Source: Bacteroidota bacterium | GTDB taxonomy: Bacteria; Bacteroidota; Bacteroidia; Chitinophagales; UBA2359 | DNA: 6,019 nucleotides | Direction: 5' to 3' | Assembly: GCA_020627525.1 (NCBI GenBank) | Contig: JAHDGP010000289.1 | Location: 1-6,019, forward strand | Shown here: positions 1 to 4,404 of the stretch, in pieces | Layout: each line of letters begins with the position of its first letter | Position numbering within the stretch: the stretch's first letter is position 1 | Position numbers and translations under genes: made by a program | Notes under the pieces: generated by a model | The model's input: the letters and a program-made list of their open reading frames with translations, nothing else | The model's database searches: none | Told to the model about the DNA's origin: nothing

Positions 1-51
1 TTTACTGAGAAATGGCTCGAAAATAACTCAGCAGCTGCCGACCTGTTTTAA
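1..51 (+). CDS. possible C-terminal end of an unidentified protein (partial)
   Basis: Reading from base 1, 16 sense codons run to a TAA at 49-51 and give FTEKWLENNSAAADLF. This stretch is richer in G and C than the following 100 bases, and the peptide is amphipathic and compositionally ordinary, as expected for the helical tail of a soluble protein. The other two plus frames and the minus frames give less protein-like peptides or early stops. Sixteen residues are too few to name a family, and the frame could be open by chance. Orientation would match the downstream methyltransferase, but the gap of nearly 290 bases argues for separate transcription. Confidence 0.3.
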   Translation, partial: FTEKWLENNSAAADLF

Positions 52-336
52 AAATTGTCTTTTGATTTACTTTTTCAAAATTGTCTGATCAGATATTTTT
101 ACTCAGTGAAGCTGGGTTGTGTTTCTTAAAAATATCTCAAACAAAACCAAAATATAAACGCTCCGACGATCGGTTGAATTCAAACACTTATTTATGAACC
201 TTTCCAAAACTCAAGAGTAAGTTGGTGAAAATTATTAAAGAGTTTGATTAACTTGCATTTTTTTGGATGATCAACTCAGTCTCTTATACCAATTATTGAA
301 TTTGTTTAAGAAATTGAGTTGTTCTAAATTTTTGTA
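52..336. other. intergenic region upstream of the rRNA methyltransferase gene
   Basis: No credible gene is visible on either strand; the longest ATG frames are a few codons long (for example ATG at 194 stops after eight codons). The sequence holds a 10-bp direct repeat AAAATTGTCT (51-60 and 77-86), a perfect 10-bp palindrome TCTGATCAGA (84-93), and TGATCA followed by ACTCAGT twice (86-91 with 101-107, and contiguous at 268-280). I see no clean Bacteroidota-type promoter (TTTG, about 19 bases, TAnnTTTG) and no GC-rich hairpin with a T-tract, so neither the promoter of the next gene nor the terminator of the previous one can be placed. Confidence 0.6.
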
Positions 337-1524
337 ATGGGGAATAAAAGAATAGCAATAAAGTTAAAGCCAGCAGCTGAAAGAATGGTGAAGAAAGGAC
401 ATCCTTGGGTTTTTGAAGAAGGGATTGTAAAGCAAAGCCATAGAGGAGAAGCGGGTGATATTGCAATAGTGTTTGACAATAAGAGCAACAAATTTTTGGC
501 TTGTGGTTTGTACGACCCTTATTCTCCAATCAGAATCAAAATGTTGCAATTTCACCAATCTGCAAATATTGATGAAAAGTGGTTTGCAACAAAGATAAAT
601 AAAGCTTTTGAAGTCCGAAAACCTTTGTTTAAAACGAATACCAACAGCTACCGTTTGATTTATGGGGAAAATGACGGTTTGCCTGGTTTTATTTGTGATG
701 TCTATTCGAATATTGCGGTAGTAAAGCTGTATTCTGGAATTTGGGTTCCTTTTCTGGAAACCATTTTACCAATTATTTCAAGTGTAACCAAGTGTTCATC
801 TATAGTATTAAGATTAAGTCGAAACTTGCAAAGCGCAAAATACAGCTTAGATTATTTTGATGGTCAAACTATTGTTGGAAAAGAAATAGAAACTGTTGTT
901 TTCAAAGAACATGGTTTAAATTTCATTGCCAATGTAAAGTCTGGTCACAAAACAGGTTATTTTTTAGATCATCGGCATAATCGAAGAATGGTTGGCGAGC
1001 AAAGTAAAGGAAAAAAGATACTTGATGTATTTGCTTATGCTGGTGGATTTTCTGTCCACGCACTCGCTAATGGAGCCAAAGAAGTTATCAGTTTGGACGT
1101 TAGTAAACAGGCTTTGGAAATGGCAAAGCAAAATGCAAAGCTAAATCCACACAAAGGAGTTCATAAAACAATGGCAACTGACGCTTTTGAAGGAATAAAT
1201 GCATTGATTGCGGATAAACAGTTTTTTGACATTGTTGTCATTGATCCTCCTTCATTTGCAAAGAAAGAAAAGGAAATCAGTCGAGCTTTATCCAGCTATA
1301 AAAAATTGGCGATTTTAGGAGCAAGATTGGTAAAGAGGGGAGGACTCTTAGTTTTGGCTTCCTGCTCCTCCCGAGTTTCAGCTGATGAATTTTTTAAAAC
1401 AAATTACAATGCTTTATCAAAAAACAAGAAACTCAAATTAAAAGCCAAAACACATCACGATATCGATCATCCAATTAATTTTCCAGAAGGTGCCTATCTC
1501 AAATGTGGATATTATCAATTGTAA
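337..1524 (+). CDS. rlmI: RlmI-type class I SAM-dependent 23S rRNA (cytosine-C5) methyltransferase
   Basis: The 395-residue protein matches the length of E. coli RlmI (about 396), which makes m5C1962 in 23S rRNA using S-adenosylmethionine in the cytoplasm. An N-terminal PUA-like RNA-binding domain covers about residues 5-75 (GHPWVFEEGI at 21-30). A central family signature RLIYGENDGLPGFICDVY lies at 106-123 and KTGYFLDHRHNR at 205-216. The Rossmann methyltransferase domain follows: SAM-binding loop LDVFAYAGGFSVHA (229-242), acidic residue D254 after strand 2, motif IV DPPSF (303-307), and the likely catalytic cysteine C343 in LASCSS. The start is firm: ATG at 337 is preceded in frame by TAA at 325-327. 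There is no Shine-Dalgarno, as usual in Bacteroidota. The exact target base is inferred from the family; the homologous COG1092 proteins are not all tested. It appears to be transcribed alone, with the next gene convergent. Confidence 0.88.
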   Translation: MGNKRIAIKLKPAAERMVKKGHPWVFEEGIVKQSHRGEAGDIAIVFDNKSNKFLACGLYDPYSPIRIKMLQFHQSANIDEKWFATKINKAFEVRKPLFKTNTNSYRLIYGENDGLPGFICDVYSNIAVVKLYSGIWVPFLETILPIISSVTKCSSIVLRLSRNLQSAKYSLDYFDGQTIVGKEIETVVFKEHGLNFIANVKSGHKTGYFLDHRHNRRMVGEQSKGKKILDVFAYAGGFSVHALANGAKEVISLDVSKQALEMAKQNAKLNPHKGVHKTMATDAFEGINALIADKQFFDIVVIDPPSFAKKEKEISRALSSYKKLAILGARLVKRGGLLVLASCSSRVSADEFFKTNYNALSKNKKLKLKAKTHHDIDHPINFPEGAYLKCGYYQL

Positions 1525-1535
1525 CTATTTACAAT
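1518..1535. terminator. small inverted repeat across the back-to-back stop codons, possible weak terminator
   Basis: ATTGTAA (1518-1524) and TTACAAT (1529-1535) are perfect 7-base complements with a 4-base loop CTAT. The hairpin includes the TAA of the methyltransferase gene and the TAG of the convergent gene. It has one G-C pair per stem, so it is weak. On the plus strand a T-run follows only at 1547-1556; on the minus strand there is no T-run. It could be a minimal bidirectional end signal or chance in AT-rich DNA. Confidence 0.22.
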
Positions 1536-2064
1536 AACATTCATATTTGTTTTTTAAATCTATTGCAGTGATAACTTTTGTAACATTATCACACATACCA
1601 AAAACGATTCTAACTTCTTGCCCATCATTTGTATTGCCTTCAATGGCATAACTAGGGCAAGGAGCATCATTTGGCTTACTTTTTCTATGATTGATTTTTC
1701 CGTTATTGAGAATGTTCTGAATTTCACTTTCAGATATGGTTCGACAATCCATTCTACACCGTGCGTGTTTTGAATATACCAGTTTATCATCTTTCAAATC
1801 TGCAAAAACACGTGCATCTGTCATATTTTCACGACTCGTATTACTACTCGGATCATTTGCAGGTTTATGGTATTGTTTACTTGAATGCCGATTACCCTTA
1901 TTGGGCATCTTGAACTCCCCTGTCGTAATGTATTGATAGCCACCGTATAATAATGCGATAACTCCAAAAATAATCATACGATTCATATATCTACCACCCA
2001 TTCCTCCACGGTTATTTCGACGCCCACCGCCTCCAAAACCACCTGTTTTTCCACTTTTTATCAT
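1525..2064 (-). CDS. membrane-anchored DUF4258-domain protein, function unknown
   Basis: The 179-residue protein has three parts. Residues 1-29 are rich in Gly, Arg and Asn with seven basic residues. Residues 30-45 (MIIFGVIALLYGGYQY) form one likely membrane helix. After a polar linker (about 50-90), residues 95-178 match the DUF4258 pattern: LVYSKHARCRMDCR, then ISESEIQNILNNG, a central strand region, and VITAIDLKNKYEC near the end. The basic N-terminus predicts an N-in orientation, placing the DUF4258 domain outside the cytoplasmic membrane. It carries six cysteines (103, 107, 136, 158, 176, 178), including CRMDC and a terminal CYC, which could bind metal or form disulfides; this is inference. 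The ATG at 2062-2064 is preceded by AAAGGTAAAAGG-like purine sequence. It converges on the methyltransferase gene with no spacer. No biochemical role is known to me for this family. Confidence 0.75.
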   Translation of the reverse strand: MIKSGKTGGFGGGGRRNNRGGMGGRYMNRMIIFGVIALLYGGYQYITTGEFKMPNKGNRHSSKQYHKPANDPSSNTSRENMTDARVFADLKDDKLVYSKHARCRMDCRTISESEIQNILNNGKINHRKSKPNDAPCPSYAIEGNTNDGQEVRIVFGMCDNVTKVITAIDLKNKYECYCK

Positions 2065-2308
2065 AGCCTTTTACCTTTGTTTTTTGTACTTGTCAATTCA
2101 TAATTATTGTAAAATTTCTTAAAGTTCCTTTATTTTATAATACATTATAAACTTACTTTTCTCTTTGACGGTAAATTTCATACTTTTACACATATTATTC
2201 GGAAATTTTCGATTGTTTTGTAAAGTAGAAACTGGAATTACTAGTTAGCAGTATAAGTTTTGATCTTTATTATTGTTGAAAATTATTATTTACTAAACCT
2301 GTGAATTG
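2065..2308. other. divergent intergenic spacer with an AT-rich dyad
   Basis: This 244-bp stretch separates the minus-strand DUF4258 gene from the plus-strand acetyltransferase gene, so it should hold both promoters. No frame of note is present. A near-palindrome TTTATAAT-AC-ATTATAAA (2134-2151) has 8-base arms around a 2-base centre and could be an operator. CGGAAATTTTCG (2200-2211) is a weaker dyad with one mismatched pair. AAGTTTTG (2255-2262) resembles a -7 TAnnTTTG box on the plus strand, but no TTTG lies at the right distance upstream, so I do not call a promoter. Confidence 0.45.
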
Positions 2309-2914
2309 ATGTTTGAAGATCCAATTCATCTTTTTGATGAGTACTATATAAAGAGTGTTCCCTGGAAAACTTTGCTAGAATTTCGGAATGCACATGAGTC
2401 AATAGTTTTTACCGCTTCGAGCTTTTTTCGACCACAAACAGTTATGAATGAAGGTGAGTTGGAAACTTATAATCGAGTAAAGAGTAATTACCAAAAAGAT
2501 AGGTTTAGGCTTAATTTGTTTTACTATAAAAATGAAGAAATTGTAGGATGGCATCAGGGCTATCAAGATGGTATTGATTCTTTTTATATGCAAAATACTG
2601 GAATTCTTCCTGAACATCGTAATAAAAAAATATATTCAAAGTCGCTGCCGTTTATTTTAGGATTTTTAAAGGAATCTGGATTTCAGGTGGTAACAAGCAA
2701 GCATATATCTTCAAATAATCCTATCATTGTTTCAAAGCTTAAAGCTGGTTTTAAAATTGCTGGTTTTGAAGTTTCGGATAAATATGGACTTATGATTAAA
2801 TTGGCTCATTTTTTTAACTCTAAAAGAAACGAAGTTTTTGAGTTTAGAGCAGGTGGATTTCTTCAGTCGTCCGAACTTCAAGATTTTTTTTTAAAACCGC
2901 CACAAACTAACTAA
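2309..2914 (+). CDS. GNAT family N-acetyltransferase
   Basis: The 201-residue protein has the GNAT fold layout: an N-terminal variable half, strand 4 and acetyl-CoA loop region MQNTGILPEHRNKKIYSKSL (94-113), the strand 5 segment FQVVTSKH (125-132), an Asn pair N136-N137 at the start of the following helix, and VSKLKAGFKIAGFE (141-154), the usual '..kaGF...g' end motif. Such enzymes move an acetyl group from acetyl-CoA to an amine; the substrate cannot be told from the sequence. The CoA-phosphate loop is atypical: where R-x-x-G-x-G/A is usual, it reads R-N-K-K-I-Y (104-109). A TTG at 2306 directly precedes the ATG in frame; I prefer the ATG at 2309. There is no Shine-Dalgarno. The stop is close to the MFS gene, so the two may share a transcript. 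Confidence 0.72.
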   Translation: MFEDPIHLFDEYYIKSVPWKTLLEFRNAHESIVFTASSFFRPQTVMNEGELETYNRVKSNYQKDRFRLNLFYYKNEEIVGWHQGYQDGIDSFYMQNTGILPEHRNKKIYSKSLPFILGFLKESGFQVVTSKHISSNNPIIVSKLKAGFKIAGFEVSDKYGLMIKLAHFFNSKRNEVFEFRAGGFLQSSELQDFFLKPPQTN

Positions 2915-2918
2915 AACT

Positions 2919-2921
2919 ATT
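2919..2921 (+). other. candidate non-canonical ATT start codon for the MFS transporter
   Basis: The MFS reading frame stays open upstream of its first ATG back to a TAA at 2892-2894. Translating from ATT 2919 adds 17 residues, (I)KTNNKSSLIKIFITNF, which form a short basic leader plus the front half of membrane helix 1. This is what TetA-type proteins have before their conserved Asp. No ATG, GTG or TTG exists in this stretch; ATT 2919 lies five bases past the acetyltransferase stop. ATT is a known but rare start (infC). A lost ATG or a sequence error is also possible. Confidence 0.35.
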
Positions 2922-2969
2922 AAAACAAATAATAAGTCTTCGCTTATAAAAATATTCATAACCAATTTT

Positions 2970-4142
2970 ATGGATATGCTTGCCTTTGGAATGGTCGTTC
3001 CCGTTTTCGGATTTTTGTTTGAAACGGAAAATGCGCTTTTTTCAAATGTATTTGACGAGTCTACAAGAAAATTTCTATACCTCGTTTTAATGGGCTCTTT
3101 CTCAATCGGAACTCTAATTGGTGCTCCAATTGTTGGGGCTTTGTCTGATAGGTTTGGACGAAAAAAAATGTTGCTGTTTAATTATTCCGCCGCCATCGTT
3201 TTTTACTTTATTTTTCTTTTGGGAATTATGTTTGTCAGTTATCCAATGATGCTGGTTGCAAGATTGTTTGGAGGAATGGCTGGTGGAAGTTTATTAGTGG
3301 TACAGTCTGCAATTGCAGATGTGAGTGCTCCAGAAGACAAAGCAAAAAACTTTGGATTAACAGGCATTGCATTCGGACTAGGGTTTATTATTGGTGCATT
3401 TTTTGGCGGAATTCTTGCCGATAGTAATATTGTACCCTGGTTTGGTTATACCATTCCGTTTTACTTTTGCTTGGCTATTTATATTGTAAATATTTTTTAC
3501 TTGATTTTTGTTTTTAAAGAAACCAATTTGCATCAGACAAAAAAAATGGTTTCTGTTTTTACTGGTGTGAAAAATGTAGGAAGAGCATTTTTAAATCCTT
3601 CTTTGAGAAATATTTTTATTGTAATTTTCCTTATAACAATTGCTTTTAATTTTTTATTGCAACTGTATCAATTTTATGCAAGAGAAGAACTCGGTTTTTC
3701 CAAATCGGAAGTAGGTGGCTTGTTTGCTTTTGTGGGAATAAGTGTTGCCATTGCACAAGGCGCGGTTTTGCCATTTGTTTCTAAGAGAATAGGTCAAAAT
3801 AAGTTGATGTTGATTTTCTTACCAATATTTGCAGTAAGTTATCTGATTTTATTAATACCTGATCAAAGGGTGTATTTTTATGCTGCCTCATTTTTACTAT
3901 TAGTTTGTCAAGGAGTGACTTTTCCAACTACTTTGGCGATTGTTTCAAACAAAGCCGATGAGAAAATACAAGGAGAAATAATAGGAATTAATCAGGCTGT
4001 GCAATCAGCCGCAGCAGCTTGCCCAATAATTATAGGAGCTTTTCTTCAAATTCAATACACATATCCTATGTACTTTGGGGCTTTGTTTACTGGTCTTGCT
4101 TTCTTTATTTTTGTTTGGATGTACTTGACCAAAAAAGTTTGA
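2970..4142 (+). CDS. MFS transporter, TetA/TCR-like drug:H+ antiporter
   Basis: This is a 390-residue inner-membrane protein (counted from ATG 2970) with about 12 hydrophobic helices in two halves and a polar central loop at about 183-212. Helix 1 carries DMLAFGMVVPVFGF (2-15), the helix 2-3 loop has the MFS signature GALSDRFGRKK (57-66 region), and helix 5 carries a motif C-like glycine pattern GLGFIIGAFFGGIL (136-149), with Ala-Phe where Gly-Pro is common. IPFYFCLAIYIVN (162-174) resembles TetA-type helix 6. The family exports drugs or metabolites in exchange for protons; the substrate is unknown. Relatives usually have 10-15 residues before the first Asp, so ATG 2970 probably truncates helix 1 and the true start may be ATT 2919. 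The gap to the acetyltransferase stop is 4 or 55 bases depending on the start, favouring co-transcription. Confidence 0.85.
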   Translation: MDMLAFGMVVPVFGFLFETENALFSNVFDESTRKFLYLVLMGSFSIGTLIGAPIVGALSDRFGRKKMLLFNYSAAIVFYFIFLLGIMFVSYPMMLVARLFGGMAGGSLLVVQSAIADVSAPEDKAKNFGLTGIAFGLGFIIGAFFGGILADSNIVPWFGYTIPFYFCLAIYIVNIFYLIFVFKETNLHQTKKMVSVFTGVKNVGRAFLNPSLRNIFIVIFLITIAFNFLLQLYQFYAREELGFSKSEVGGLFAFVGISVAIAQGAVLPFVSKRIGQNKLMLIFLPIFAVSYLILLIPDQRVYFYAASFLLLVCQGVTFPTTLAIVSNKADEKIQGEIIGINQAVQSAAAACPIIIGAFLQIQYTYPMYFGALFTGLAFFIFVWMYLTKKV

Positions 4143-4171
4143 TGTTGTGAAAATCTAAACAGGTTCTAAAC

Positions 4172-4205
4172 AAATACTTGTTTTCTACTTATCAAAAAAG
4201 TATTT
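4172..4205 (+). terminator. possible weak terminator of the MFS transcript
   Basis: AAATACTT (4172-4179) pairs perfectly with AAGTATTT (4198-4205), with an 18-base loop and a run of T at the 3' arm (TATTTTTG, 4201-4208). It starts 29 bases after the MFS stop codon, a sensible place for a transcript end. The stem has a single G-C pair and the loop is long, so it would be weak. Confidence 0.22.
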
Positions 4206-4226
4206 TTGCAAAAGACAATGATTACT

Positions 4227-4387
4227 AATACGTAAATGTGCATTAATATATTTAAATAAGTGATAAGACCAATATAATAACCATCAAAATATAATTCAAA
4301 TTTTTGATAATCAGTTTTTTGTGAAAGTTATTTGTGTATGTTAATTTGATCTTACCACTTACTTATGTTAGTATCGCATTACGTATT
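4227..4387. repeat. imperfect long palindrome in front of the oligoendopeptidase gene
   Basis: The outer arms AATACGTAA (4227-4235) and TTACGTATT (4379-4387) are perfect complements. Nested inside, TAAGTGATAAGA (4257-4268) pairs with TCTTACCACTTA (4350-4361) at 11 of 12 positions. The two arm pairs are nearly in register (21 and 17 bases between them), and the sequence between and just inside them also shows partial complementarity, so this reads as one decayed palindrome of about 161 bp. There is no transposase and no clear target duplication. It may be a MITE-like insertion, a repeated extragenic palindrome or a regulatory structure; one copy cannot decide. Confidence 0.4.
4318..4348 (+). 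promoter_or_regulatory. candidate Bacteroidota-type promoter for the oligoendopeptidase gene
   Basis: TTTG at 4318-4321 and TTAATTTG at 4341-4348 are separated by 19 bases. The Bacteroidota consensus is TTTG at -33 and TAnnTTTG at -7 with about 17-23 bases between; only the second base of the -7 box differs. Transcription would start near 4353-4356, leaving about 50 bases of leader before the ATG at 4405. The right inner arm of the long palindrome (4350-4361) overlaps this start point. Confidence 0.33.
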
Positions 4388-4404
4388 GAAACTTAAACCT
4401 ATAG

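Larger units (their letters stand above)
4143..4404. other. intergenic spacer upstream of the oligoendopeptidase gene, rich in inverted repeats
   Basis: This 262-bp non-coding stretch is very AT-rich and contains no usable reading frame. It holds several inverted repeats: a hairpin just after the MFS gene (4172-4205), a nested pair forming a long imperfect palindrome (4227-4387), an internal hairpin ATCAAAA / TTTTGAT (4283-4289, 4302-4308, 12-base loop), and a 10-base pair TTATCAAAAA (4189-4198) / TTTTTGATAA (4301-4310). A likely promoter lies at 4318-4348. AT richness makes some short matches likely by chance. Confidence 0.55.

Noticed and set aside
293..558. Minus-strand frames over the start of the methyltransferase gene
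   Set aside because: They overlap the conserved PUA-like part of the methyltransferase and encode unstructured, low-quality peptides.
1560..1936. Overlapping frames on both strands within the DUF4258 gene (minus 1560-1790, plus 1736-1936)
   Set aside because: Both are contained in the 1525-2064 gene, whose product has a recognisable domain and membrane helix; the alternatives show no domain features.
1525..2064. DUF4258 gene as a toxin of a toxin-antitoxin pair
   Set aside because: No small partner gene lies next to it on the same strand; its neighbours are a convergent housekeeping methyltransferase and a divergent acetyltransferase. The membrane helix also does not fit a simple cytoplasmic toxin.
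2255..2262. AAGTTTTG as the -7 box of the acetyltransferase promoter
   Set aside because: It differs from TAnnTTTG at the first base and no TTTG occurs 17-23 bases upstream; the nearest (2217-2220) is 34 bases away.
2399..2617. 72-codon minus-strand frame in the acetyltransferase gene
   Set aside because: It sits antisense to a credible GNAT protein and shows no family signature.
4143..4404. Insertion sequence remnant with terminal repeats and a target duplication
   Set aside because: The inverted repeats are there, but no transposase fragment and no direct duplication flanks 4227-4387, so I list it only as a palindromic repeat.
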